A stretch of 64,000 bases of DNA from Flavobacterium sp. UBA7680 (GTDB lineage: Bacteria; Bacteroidota; Bacteroidia; Flavobacteriales; Flavobacteriaceae). The notes below the pieces were generated by a model. The model made no database searches, was not told where the DNA came from, and saw only the letters and a list, made by a program, of their open reading frames with translations. A program made the position numbers and the translations under genes. The stretch spans positions 422,394 through 486,393 of the forward strand of contig NZ_DLHA01000019.1 in the NCBI RefSeq assembly GCF_002482975.1. The letters run 5' to 3'. Positions 16,539 through 23,567 of this stretch are shown here, in pieces. The first letter of the stretch is position 1. Every line of letters begins with the position of its first letter.

Positions 16539-17186
16539 TTAATCGCCTATTTTTTCTAAAACTGGAATATCATCCATTTTTTGTAAACGTTCAATTAAAC
16601 CTGTTTTGGCTTCGGTTAATTCTTGTTCGGCTTTGCCTAATTCTTTGTACCAATCTTCTTTTCCGGTTTTTGAGCTTTCAATTTTACGCATAATCTCGTA
16701 AATTTCGCCTTCGGCTTCCATCACCTTTAAGCGTTTATAGTACGTGAGGCTTTCGGTCATGTGTGCCAATGCAATCATCGCAGTTAAAAACGGATGATTG
16801 TTGGTTACATTCACATCTTTAATTTTTCCGTGTTCAAGTTCGACTTTTAAGGCAAAAGCAAATTCTTCCATATTAAAATCGGCATGTTTGCTTTTTGGAT
16901 TCAAATAAGCTTTTATCGCTTCAACATTGTTCATTGTCGAAAGATCAACATCGGTTTGTTTTCCGTCTAATAAATCTTTGTAAACTACATTTGCCACGGC
17001 TCTTGCTTCGGCAATTGTTGGGTCATTTGCAGGATTTTCGAAATCACGTGTCGACCAATCCCAGTTTTTAGGATGTACAGGTTTGATGTATTTTTCGCAA
17101 AAATCTGTTACATCGTTTTTTAAACTTACCATTTCGTCTTGCCTTTTTATGTACACGTCTTGGTAAGCTCCGCTTTTAGTTCCCAT
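16539..17186 (-). CDS. DUF5661 family protein
   Basis: 215-residue soluble, largely helical protein. The centre (about residues 100-165) matches the DUF5661 pattern: an EEF...VELEHG segment (FNMEEFAFALKVELEHG), then VTNNHPFLTAMIALAHMTES and YYKRLKVMEAEG, where family members have VT-x-D-P-x-x-T-x-K-I-A-L-A-H-L-x-E and Y-Y-x-R-L. The N-terminal 90 residues (WDWSTRDFENPANDP) are not ones I recognise, and the C-terminal 45 are a charged coiled coil. Function is unknown. It lies among stress genes and is flanked by terminators on both sides, so it is monocistronic. Confidence 0.8.
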   Translation of the reverse strand: MGTKSGAYQDVYIKRQDEMVSLKNDVTDFCEKYIKPVHPKNWDWSTRDFENPANDPTIAEARAVANVVYKDLLDGKQTDVDLSTMNNVEAIKAYLNPKSKHADFNMEEFAFALKVELEHGKIKDVNVTNNHPFLTAMIALAHMTESLTYYKRLKVMEAEGEIYEIMRKIESSKTGKEDWYKELGKAEQELTEAKTGLIERLQKMDDIPVLEKIGD

Positions 17187-17208
17187 AATTTGATATTTTT
17201 AAAAGATA

Positions 17209-17243
17209 AACGACACATTTACCGAGATATATGTGCCGTTTTT
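17209..17243 (-). terminator. Hairpin between DUF1328 and DUF5661 genes
   Basis: Stem AACGACACAT/ATGTGCCGTT (17209-17218 and 17231-17240) with one mismatch, in the 88-bp gap after the DUF1328 stop. The T-tract is clearer on the plus strand, so this may be a weak terminator or an mRNA stem. Confidence 0.55.
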
Positions 17244-17274
17244 AATTTCGTTCTTATTTTACTGAATCCAAGTA

Positions 17275-17436
17275 TTAAACACTTCTTCTTCCGCTTATCA
17301 GCGAAATAATAAACAATACTAAGAATATGAAAAATAAAATTTTTGCTATACTAGCGGCTCCAGCGGCGATACCACCAAAACCAAATATCCCTGCAATAAT
17401 TGCCAGAATAATAAATATGACTGTCCAACGTAACAT
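17275..17436 (-). CDS. DUF1328 (YtjA-like) small membrane protein
   Basis: 53 residues beginning MLRWTVIFIILAIIAGIFGF and ending SLISGRRSV, with two hydrophobic helices around a Gly/Ala-rich turn (GGIAAGAASIAKI). This is the complete and well-conserved pattern of DUF1328/YtjA, a family of two-helix inner-membrane peptides. The function is not established; in many bacteria the gene is stress-induced. It is short and easily missed, but the match over the whole length is clear. It lies downstream of topoisomerase IB and upstream of DUF5661 on the same strand. Confidence 0.93.
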   Translation of the reverse strand: MLRWTVIFIILAIIAGIFGFGGIAAGAASIAKILFFIFLVLFIISLISGRRSV

Positions 17437-17519
17437 AATAATTGATTTTTAGTTAATACTGATTTTGTTTGTTTTTCAAACTTTATGCTTTTGAAAGAGG
17501 TGCATTAACTCTTAGATTT

Positions 17520-18602
17520 TTACTGCAAATTGACTTGATAATTCTCGATCAATTCTGCAAAGGCGCTTTCGCTTTTTGAAAAGTACTTTTTTGTGCTTCG
17601 GCTCTTTTTTACTTTATCAAAATACGACTGAATCGATCCATCTTCATAAGTTGTGACCAACAAAGGATGAACGTAATAATTCTTGCAGACATTTCTGGTA
17701 TTTCCGAGTGCTTCTGCTGTGGCATCATAAGCCAGAACAATATTTTTTTTGATTTCTTTTTCGTCTGATGTAACACCTAATTCCATCAAACTTTCAAAGA
17801 ATATAATCGAGGCTGCCCAGGTTCTAAAGTCTTTGGCACTAAAATATTCGCCCGAAATATTGTGCAGATATTCATTGACCATGTGACTGTCTAAAACCTT
17901 TCTTTCGCCGTTTTTGTCGTAATATTTAAAAACTTCCCAACCCGGAATTTCTTCGCAACGGCTAACAAGTTTGATCAATTGTTTGTTTCTTGTGGTAATC
18001 GTATGCTGTTTTCCTTTTTTTCCGATGAATTCAAAACGGAGGGAATTTTTATTGATGTTGATGTGTCTTTTACGTAAAGTCGAAAGTCCGTATGATTTAT
18101 TGTCTTTGGCGTATTTTTCATTTCCAATTCGGATATGGGTTTCTTCCATTAACCGAATCACCAGGGCAATTACTTTTTCTTTCGACCATTCTTTTTGTTC
18201 TAAATCGATATCAACTTGTTTTCGTATAGCGGGAAGCTTTTGTCCGAATTCTGCGATTTTGTAAAACTTGGTTTGATTGCGGATTAAATTCCATTTTGGA
18301 TGATACCGATATTGTTTTCTGTTTTTAACATCTAAACCCACCGCCTGTAAATGCCCGTTTGATAAATCCGAGATTTTTACATTTACCCACGCCGGTGGTA
18401 AAACCAGGCTGTTAAAACGCTTTATTTCACTTTTTTGCTTAATGCAGCGTCCGTTTTTTTTATAAACAAAACCATCATCTCCCTCACATCTTTCAATTGG
18501 CAAATTTTGATTGTTTACATAAACTAATTCTAATTTTTCCAGCACTAAATGCGGGGTTTTAATTAGCTGTGTCATTAGTTTTTGGGTTCTGGCGGTATTC
18601 AT
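17520..18602 (-). CDS. DNA topoisomerase IB (poxvirus/bacterial type)
   Basis: 360 residues from MNTARTQKLM. A start 11 codons earlier (18635) would be encoded inside an intergenic inverted repeat, so I reject it. The N-terminal clamp carries LVYVNNQNLPIERCEGDDGF and AWVNVKISDLSNGHLQAVG. The catalytic domain has RIGNEKYAKDNKSYGLSTLR (catalytic Arg), KKGKQH, an active-site Lys/Arg block in FSAKDFRTWAAS, and the nucleophilic Tyr next to VHP in KNYYVHPLL. It relaxes supercoils through a 3'-phosphotyrosyl intermediate. Bacterial enzymes of this type often occur with stress or NHEJ genes (Ku, LigD), which are not present here. It is downstream of DUF7218 across a palindrome. Confidence 0.95.
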   Translation of the reverse strand: MNTARTQKLMTQLIKTPHLVLEKLELVYVNNQNLPIERCEGDDGFVYKKNGRCIKQKSEIKRFNSLVLPPAWVNVKISDLSNGHLQAVGLDVKNRKQYRYHPKWNLIRNQTKFYKIAEFGQKLPAIRKQVDIDLEQKEWSKEKVIALVIRLMEETHIRIGNEKYAKDNKSYGLSTLRKRHININKNSLRFEFIGKKGKQHTITTRNKQLIKLVSRCEEIPGWEVFKYYDKNGERKVLDSHMVNEYLHNISGEYFSAKDFRTWAASIIFFESLMELGVTSDEKEIKKNIVLAYDATAEALGNTRNVCKNYYVHPLLVTTYEDGSIQSYFDKVKKSRSTKKYFSKSESAFAELIENYQVNLQ

Positions 18603-18622
18603 GGTCGTTTTATTTTTTTTTA

Positions 18623-18706
18623 CCTCAGATGTCACAGATTCAAAAGATTTTTCTAACTACTTAATACTCTTTCCGCATAATCTGCGAGAATCTGTGACAT
18701 CTGAGG
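18623..18706. repeat. Inverted repeat with 19-bp perfect arms
   Basis: CCTCAGATGTCACAGATTC (18623-18641) and its exact complement (18688-18706) lie between the topoisomerase IB and DUF7218 genes. The outer part belongs to the dispersed TCTGTGGC/TCTGTGAC repeat type. Confidence 0.85.
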
Positions 18707-18716
18707 CATTTATATC

Positions 18717-18956
18717 TTAATTTGTTCGCAGTGATTTAATCAGGCTTTTTTTATTCATATAAGAACGTCCTGAAACACCTACTTTTCTTGCTTGTTGATA
18801 AAGTTCATCTTTTGTCCATTCTTCATAAGGCTTTGCTCTTCCGCCTTTTTCTCCTGCATCTGGCGTATTGGCAATACGCGCCGACTTCTCTTTACTGTAA
18901 CCCTTCTTCACTAGAGCTTCGTATTGTGCCTCGTTTTTAATTCTTGGATCTGGCAT
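18717..18956 (-). CDS. DUF7218 family protein, Rho_N-like
   Basis: 79 residues. The N-terminal half, MPDPRIKNEAQYEALVKKGY then SKEKSARIANT, is typical of DUF7218, small proteins found across bacteria near stress genes. The C-terminal half, YEEWTKDELYQQARKVGVSG then RSYMNKKSLIKSLR, has the helix-turn-helix SAP/Rho_N form that binds nucleic acid. It could bind DNA or RNA during stress, but no role is proven. It is directly upstream of topoisomerase IB on the same strand and may be cotranscribed with it. The upstream motif TATAAC...TAAATTTTTAC resembles that of DUF892 and DUF4142. Confidence 0.85.
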   Translation of the reverse strand: MPDPRIKNEAQYEALVKKGYSKEKSARIANTPDAGEKGGRAKPYEEWTKDELYQQARKVGVSGRSYMNKKSLIKSLRTN

Positions 18957-18959
18957 GAC

Positions 18960-18995
18960 GTAAAAATTTAGATTAGTAATAGTTGTATGGTTATA
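18960..18995 (-). promoter_or_regulatory. Candidate stress promoter of DUF7218
   Basis: On the minus strand TATAAC begins at 18995 and TAAATTTTTAC at 18970, 25 nt apart, ending 4 nt before the ATG. It is a weaker match than the two best copies and would imply a leaderless message. Confidence 0.3.
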
Positions 18996-19059
18996 TCAAA
19001 GTTCCCAAAAAGAAAGATTTTTTCTGTTATACAATTTTGGTTATTACTTTCATAATTAA

Positions 19060-19150
19060 GATTGTAGACTTTAGATTATTTTAGATTGCAGATTTTAGAT
19101 TTTAGATTATGCGTAATCTTGTCATTTCGAGGAACAAGAAATCGCTTGTG
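19060..19150. repeat. TTTAGATT tandem units and half palindrome
   Basis: About five irregular copies of (T)TTTAGATT (19064-19108) are followed by one arm of the TTGTCATTTCGAGGAAC family (about 19119-19145). The remainder of the 260-bp gap holds the terminator below. Confidence 0.7.
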
Positions 19151-19162
19151 TATTTAAAAACA

Positions 19163-19196
19163 AAAAATCCCATTCATTATCTGAATGGGATTTTTT
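19163..19196 (-). terminator. Terminator of the secreted-protein operon
   Basis: Perfect stem AAAAAATCCCATTCA/TGAATGGGATTTTTT, 20 bp past the stop at 19217. Confidence 0.9.
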
Positions 19197-19216
19197 GTTT
19201 TTAATATTCTTCTTAA

Positions 19217-19909
19217 TTATATATCTTTCTCAACTATATATTTTTTCTTATTGCTTTTTGGATCCATGTAAGAAATACCAAAACCTTCTTTATCTGCGTT
19301 TAAAGTTAATTTTGAGAGGATTTCTTTTTTAATCTTCTTTCCTTTAATATTGATATCAGTTGTAAAACTTCCTTTAAAGACAATTTCTAAGTTTGTCTTA
19401 TCAATTTTGTATTCAATATCTGATATTAAAAACTCTGCTTTGAGATCTTTTGAAGAGGTCTTTTTTTGAAAATCAAATACTTTTACATCCATTTCACTAA
19501 ATAATATAGAAAGTCCTTTATTGTATAAATCGATTCTTCCGTTTCCGCTTTCTTTATCTTCATTTACAAATTCATTGAAAATAACATCAAATGATGGATA
19601 TTTTTCTTTAACATTTACATTGAATTTTAAAAATACTCCACTATTTAAAAAATCATACTGCAAATCAGATCTCGGGATAACTTGAAAACTATAAAATGCG
19701 GCAGATCTCGAAGAAGATGTTTGCAAATCTTTAATAAATAACAATTTACTTGTTACTTTTAATCCATCTCTAAAATAATTGAGTTCTGGACTAAAAAGTG
19801 ATTCATCAGTATTATTGCCCAAAAACAAATTATCAAAACCTGGGAAATATGCTTGCGCGGAAACACTGATATTTACAAGGAATAATATGGAAACTAGGAG
19901 TTTTTTCAT
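19217..19909 (-). CDS. Secreted hypothetical protein, 230 aa
   Basis: The signal peptide MKKLLVSILFLVNISVSAQA has a probable cleavage after SAQA. The mature part is beta-rich with many Lys/Asp residues and no recognisable motif; a repeated style of paired strands (LKVTSKLLFI, VFLKFNVNVKEKYPSFDV, KTNLEIVFKGSF) suggests a periplasmic beta-sandwich. It is second in a probable two-gene operon, 46 bp after another secreted protein. I do not recognise the family. Confidence 0.8.
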   Translation of the reverse strand: MKKLLVSILFLVNISVSAQAYFPGFDNLFLGNNTDESLFSPELNYFRDGLKVTSKLLFIKDLQTSSSRSAAFYSFQVIPRSDLQYDFLNSGVFLKFNVNVKEKYPSFDVIFNEFVNEDKESGNGRIDLYNKGLSILFSEMDVKVFDFQKKTSSKDLKAEFLISDIEYKIDKTNLEIVFKGSFTTDINIKGKKIKKEILSKLTLNADKEGFGISYMDPKSNKKKYIVEKDI

Positions 19910-19955
19910 TTTGTTCTAAGGTGATTTTTAATAAGATTACAATAACGTTGATTCA

Positions 19956-20600
19956 TTATTGTGCCACTTCTTCATAAGAAATTTGAATTGAATCATCCTT
20001 TTTTGCTGCATCCCAATAAACAAATGGTTCTGCTTTTTTAATTCCGGCAAGATCTTTTTCAAAATTATTTTGATACTTAATAATTTCTTTAATGTCTTTA
20101 ACATCATTTTTCAAAGCAACTTCATCAAATTGAATATTCCCAATATACAAAATCTCTCCTTTGGCTACTTTAAAAGGAATTGAAAAACCATTGATATTAC
20201 CGTTTCTCTGAAGAACTGCAAAACCACTATTTGTAAAGAGTCGAATATTTGTAATTACATACTCCCCTTCTGGTTTTTCAACTGCAAAAAGATATGTCAA
20301 TCCGCCATCTAAATCTCCTTTGTGCCTCATTCTTGTAATTTGTGCAGGAATAAAATGTACTTCTTTTGAATATTTCCTAGATAACTTGGGATCAGTCGAC
20401 TTATAACTTATTAACATAAAATATCCATTGAATTTTGCTTTTTCAGCAGGAAAAGTAAGGGAACCGAAAATTAAGCCATTGTCTGTTTTCCTTGGATTAA
20501 AAGTCAAATTTTGTGCCGTTGAAGTTGATACAGCACAACAAAAAATAAAAGTGGATAAGAATAAAATACGAGCTAAAGATGTAATAGATTTAGTTTTCAT
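19956..20600 (-). CDS. Secreted hypothetical protein, 214 aa
   Basis: The N-terminus has positive charges (MKTKSITSLAR), a hydrophobic core (ILFLSTFIFCCAV) and a cleavage region at STAQN, so it is exported; the two Cys in the core do not fit a clean lipobox. The mature region is a predicted beta-sandwich (LIFGSLTFPAEKAKFNGYF, FAVEKPEGEYVITNIRLF) of the kind used for cell-surface or periplasmic binding. Family unknown. It is the first gene of the pair, and the upstream terminator at 20751 separates it from the helicase gene. Confidence 0.8.
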   Translation of the reverse strand: MKTKSITSLARILFLSTFIFCCAVSTSTAQNLTFNPRKTDNGLIFGSLTFPAEKAKFNGYFMLISYKSTDPKLSRKYSKEVHFIPAQITRMRHKGDLDGGLTYLFAVEKPEGEYVITNIRLFTNSGFAVLQRNGNINGFSIPFKVAKGEILYIGNIQFDEVALKNDVKDIKEIIKYQNNFEKDLAGIKKAEPFVYWDAAKKDDSIQISYEEVAQ

Positions 20601-20750
20601 TTAGTTATTAATTTAAAAATGTTTGTTTTTGATGGTGCCAAAATATAAAATATTTTCATACAAGTATTAATTCATTTTCACTATAAAATGTCTATTCAAA
20701 AATTATACAAGCCTTGCATTCACAATCAAAATACTTAAGTAAACGGTAAA

Positions 20751-20781
20751 AAAATCCCATTCGTTTCAAGAATGGGATTTT
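20751..20781 (-). terminator. Terminator of the helicase gene
   Basis: Stem AAAATCCCATTC/GAATGGGATTTT with a T-tract on the minus strand, 55 bp past the helicase stop. Its arms repeat those of the terminator at 19163-19196. Confidence 0.85.
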
Positions 20782-20835
20782 AATTAAGTCTTAACTTACT
20801 TTTACTCTTTAATTTCCTTTGGATATAAATCTTCT

Positions 20836-22524
20836 TTACCAAATATCTTCAATTTCATCAAATAAATTCCCTTCAGTTTTATTTTGTTCTTCTTTAATCG
20901 AATCCACTAAATAAAGGGTATGCTTCGCTCTTGTTAATGCAACATATTTTAAGTTAATTTCCTGTTTAACTTCCCAAGGTTGTTGATTATCATTTTTTAT
21001 GGGTAATTTATTAAAATCTAAAATAAAAACTCTTTCGTTCTCCAATCCTTTCGCTTTATGTATTGTTGAAAGTTTTATCGCATCCTTATTATCAGTAACT
21101 AAATATTCAATTCGTTTTATCAAATCATTTAAATTAATAACATTTTGTTGAACAGATATTTGTCTTTGCAAAAAATTCAATCTTCTTTCAATATACTTAG
21201 TTTCTGAATTAATAAATTCTTCCTTATTTTCTGAGTTTGAAAGTTTTTTTACTTTTTGATTTAAAAAATGCAAATTCCTATCCTTTACCTTCTCAAAAAA
21301 ATCATAATTATTTTTTAAAATATTGATTTCATTTAATTCTTCATTAGTAAATAAGAATTTTAATTCATTAAACAAATCTTTAACGTCATCTTGATGAATA
21401 TCGACACGTTTATTATTTTCAATTAATATAAACAATAATATTGTTAAAGGAGCTTTAGTTCTACTTATTATTAAATCACTGTTTTGAACAACATTAATTA
21501 CTTTTTCGAACTCTATCTTTTCAATTATACCATTTTTATCTTTAAATGGTTTTATATCTCGACGAAAATTCTGAGCAAATTCTATAACATTATTTGGACA
21601 TCTAAAACAAAATGACAACGTTAGTTTAATATTATTTTTTAGTATCTGACCGAATCTTTCAAATGAATCAATATCTGCACCAGTAAACCCATATATTGAT
21701 TGGAAAGGGTCTCCAACAGCAATAACTCTTCCTGTTTTTTTCACGTATTTTAGAGCTACTGCTAATTGTGATTTCGATAAGTCTTGGCATTCATCTATAA
21801 ATAAAATATCATAACTATAATTAGGATAATACTCGAAAACACGAGGTAAATATAACATATCACTTAAATCAATAATATTTAATTTCTTTGCTAATGTGTT
21901 TCCTTCTTCAATTATAAGCTGACTTGCTTCAAATAATACATTAACAATTTTATCAATATTTTTTTCTGGAGTTTTTTTTATGTCAATTATATTATAATGG
22001 AATAACATTTGTTTAAAGTCATCAAAATTATCTTTAGTTAATGTTAATCTAAATTTATTGACAATATCTAAAAGTTTGTTTTTAAATATTGCAACATGCG
22101 TTTTAAGAATATTTTCTTCAAAGCTATTTTTTTTGGGGTTAACATCTACATAATATAACTCTAGATATTTTATGATATTTCTTTCATTATAAGTTGATAA
22201 AGATTTATTAATTAAATCATTGTATTTTCTATCTAGAACTTTATAAGGCAATTCTGAATTGGATTTTAGAATATCAAATCCAAGCTGATGTAAATTCTTT
22301 ACAACGATATTATTCTTTTTCTTGTTTAAAATTCTTTCCTGAATTTCGTCTCGTATACTTTTATTAAATGCACAAAAAAGTAAGGTTTTATCATTTTGAA
22401 CAAAATCAATACTATTTATAATTGTAGTAGTCTTTCCAGACCCTGCAACCGCATCAATTATACCATGATTTGAATCAAATTTGATAAAATTAAAAATTTT
22501 TTCTTGCTCACTTGTTGGTATCAT
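20836..22524 (-). CDS. Stand-alone UvrD/Rep-type SF1 helicase
   Basis: 562-residue superfamily 1A helicase with a full set of motifs: Q-motif region with TSEQEKIFNF, Walker A AVAGSGKTTTI, motif II LFIDECQDLS, motif III AVGDPFQSIYGFTGAD, motif IV SFCFRCPNNVIEFA, motif V STIHKAKGLENERVF and motif VI YVALTRAKHTLYL. It is shorter than UvrD, PcrA or Rep (about 650-730), with a reduced 2B region and no nuclease domain. It therefore looks like an accessory 3'-5' helicase or the helicase half of a defence module, but no nuclease or ATPase partner adjoins it. The coding region is visibly richer in AAT, ATA and TTA codons than its neighbours, which suggests acquisition by transfer. A perfect 8-bp hairpin lies in its leader. 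Confidence 0.9.
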   Translation of the reverse strand: MIPTSEQEKIFNFIKFDSNHGIIDAVAGSGKTTTIINSIDFVQNDKTLLFCAFNKSIRDEIQERILNKKKNNIVVKNLHQLGFDILKSNSELPYKVLDRKYNDLINKSLSTYNERNIIKYLELYYVDVNPKKNSFEENILKTHVAIFKNKLLDIVNKFRLTLTKDNFDDFKQMLFHYNIIDIKKTPEKNIDKIVNVLFEASQLIIEEGNTLAKKLNIIDLSDMLYLPRVFEYYPNYSYDILFIDECQDLSKSQLAVALKYVKKTGRVIAVGDPFQSIYGFTGADIDSFERFGQILKNNIKLTLSFCFRCPNNVIEFAQNFRRDIKPFKDKNGIIEKIEFEKVINVVQNSDLIISRTKAPLTILLFILIENNKRVDIHQDDVKDLFNELKFLFTNEELNEINILKNNYDFFEKVKDRNLHFLNQKVKKLSNSENKEEFINSETKYIERRLNFLQRQISVQQNVINLNDLIKRIEYLVTDNKDAIKLSTIHKAKGLENERVFILDFNKLPIKNDNQQPWEVKQEINLKYVALTRAKHTLYLVDSIKEEQNKTEGNLFDEIEDIW

Positions 22525-22546
22525 TTTAAGAAGAATTTCGATTAAG

Positions 22547-22567
22547 CCTCTATTAAAACAATAGAGG
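22547..22567 (-). promoter_or_regulatory. Perfect palindrome in the helicase leader
   Basis: CCTCTATT-5 nt-AATAGAGG, ending 23 bp upstream of the helicase ATG. It may be an operator or an mRNA hairpin; there is no T-tract of a terminator on the minus strand. Confidence 0.45.
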
Positions 22568-22681
22568 GAAAATAAAATTTATGTTGATACACAAGTATAC
22601 TAAGAATTTAAATTCAAAACAATGCGTATTTATACTCATTTAATTTCTATATCCAAATCATATAACAATCTCTCAGAATCC

Positions 22682-22716
22682 TATAAGACATTTCTGTAAC
22701 TTCTGAATAATTTTAC
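22682..22716 (+). promoter_or_regulatory. Candidate stress promoter of the DUF4142 gene
   Basis: TATAAG (22682) and TAATTTTAC (22708-22716) are 26 nt apart, exactly as upstream of DUF892; the second box ends 24 bp before the ATG. Confidence 0.45.
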
Positions 22717-22740
22717 ATGATAACATATAAACTATAAATC

Positions 22741-23328
22741 ATGAAAAAGATACTATTAGCCAGTAAAGTAATTTTAGGAGCGGGACTTATTATTATATTC
22801 CTGAATTCGTGTAAAAATGAAACCAAACAAGAAGATCCAAAAGAAGTTGCAGAAGATGCTAATGAAGCCAAATTTGACTCTATTGACAATGTAGAAGATG
22901 ATTCTGAATTTTTAGTAGATCAGGCTGAAATTAACCTGGCTGAAATCGAAATAGGAAAATTGGCACAACAAAAAAGCACCAATACCGAAGTGAAAAAATT
23001 TGGTAAAATGCTTGTTGATGAGCATACTAAATCGGCATCTGAAGTAAGTGCTTTAGCAAAAGCTAAAAACTTTACTCTGCCAAGTTCACTTACTGAAGAA
23101 GGACAAGAAGAATACAACAAACTAAACGAAAAATCAGGTCTTGATTTTGATAAAAAATTCGCCGATATGATGATCGACGGTCACCAAAAAGCAATTGACA
23201 AACTTCAAAAAGCAGCTAAAGATGCACACGACGAAGATGTTAAGCTTTGGGCAACGAACAATATCGCAGGATTGACTTCGCATTTAGAACATGCTAAATT
23301 GCTGAAACAAAATCTGGACAAAAAGTAA
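22741..23328 (+). CDS. DUF4142 ferritin-like lipoprotein
   Basis: 195 residues. A lipoprotein signal ends in the lipobox-like FLNSC (Cys at about residue 24), so the protein is probably anchored in an envelope membrane. After an acidic linker, the DUF4142 helical bundle covers about 57-192: FLVDQAEINLAEIEIGKLAQ, VKKFGKMLVDEHTKSASEV, FADMMIDGHQKAIDKLQK and LTSHLEHAKLLKQ, with the His and Glu residues typical of this ferritin-like fold. DUF4142 proteins are linked to stress and envelope protection; metal binding is likely but unproven. It is monocistronic, with a terminator at 23447 and a shared upstream motif with DUF892. Confidence 0.92.
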   Translation: MKKILLASKVILGAGLIIIFLNSCKNETKQEDPKEVAEDANEAKFDSIDNVEDDSEFLVDQAEINLAEIEIGKLAQQKSTNTEVKKFGKMLVDEHTKSASEVSALAKAKNFTLPSSLTEEGQEEYNKLNEKSGLDFDKKFADMMIDGHQKAIDKLQKAAKDAHDEDVKLWATNNIAGLTSHLEHAKLLKQNLDKK

Positions 23329-23354
23329 AATAAATTTAATTGGTTATTATTTAT

Positions 23355-23567
23355 TTTTAAGAAGCTAAGGTTCTGAGTTTCTAAGATTCTAAGTGATATG
23401 CTTTTGAGCAGCTTAAAATCTAAGAACCCCAAATCTTTGCAAAAAGAACCCCTCAAGAGTTGAATTGCTTGAGGGGTTTGTTTTTTTTTAGATTCTAAGA
23501 TGCTAAGGTTCTGAGTTACTAAGAAAAAACTTAGTATCTTAGTATCTCAGAACCTTAGTAACTTATT
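23355..23567. repeat. 8-nt CTTAGAAC-type repeat arrays around a terminator
   Basis: A first array (about 23360-23395, GCTAAGGTTCTGAGTTTCTAAG) and a second, inverted one (23489-23567: TTCTAAGATGCTAAGG... then ...CTTAGTATCTCAGAACC) surround the DUF4142 terminator. The second pair of arms can fold into a hairpin over 70 nt long. Confidence 0.8.
23447..23489 (+). terminator. Terminator of the DUF4142 gene
   Basis: Perfect stem AACCCCTCAAG/CTTGAGGGGTT, then a T-rich tail on the plus strand, about 120 bp past the stop codon. Confidence 0.85.

Noticed and set aside
18603..18635. Longer start for topoisomerase IB at 18635.
   Set aside because: The extra 11 codons overlap a palindromic repeat arm and are not part of the enzyme fold.
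20836..22524. Helicase as GajB of a Gabija system.
   Set aside because: No GajA-like OLD nuclease gene lies on either side; neighbours are secreted proteins and a lipoprotein.
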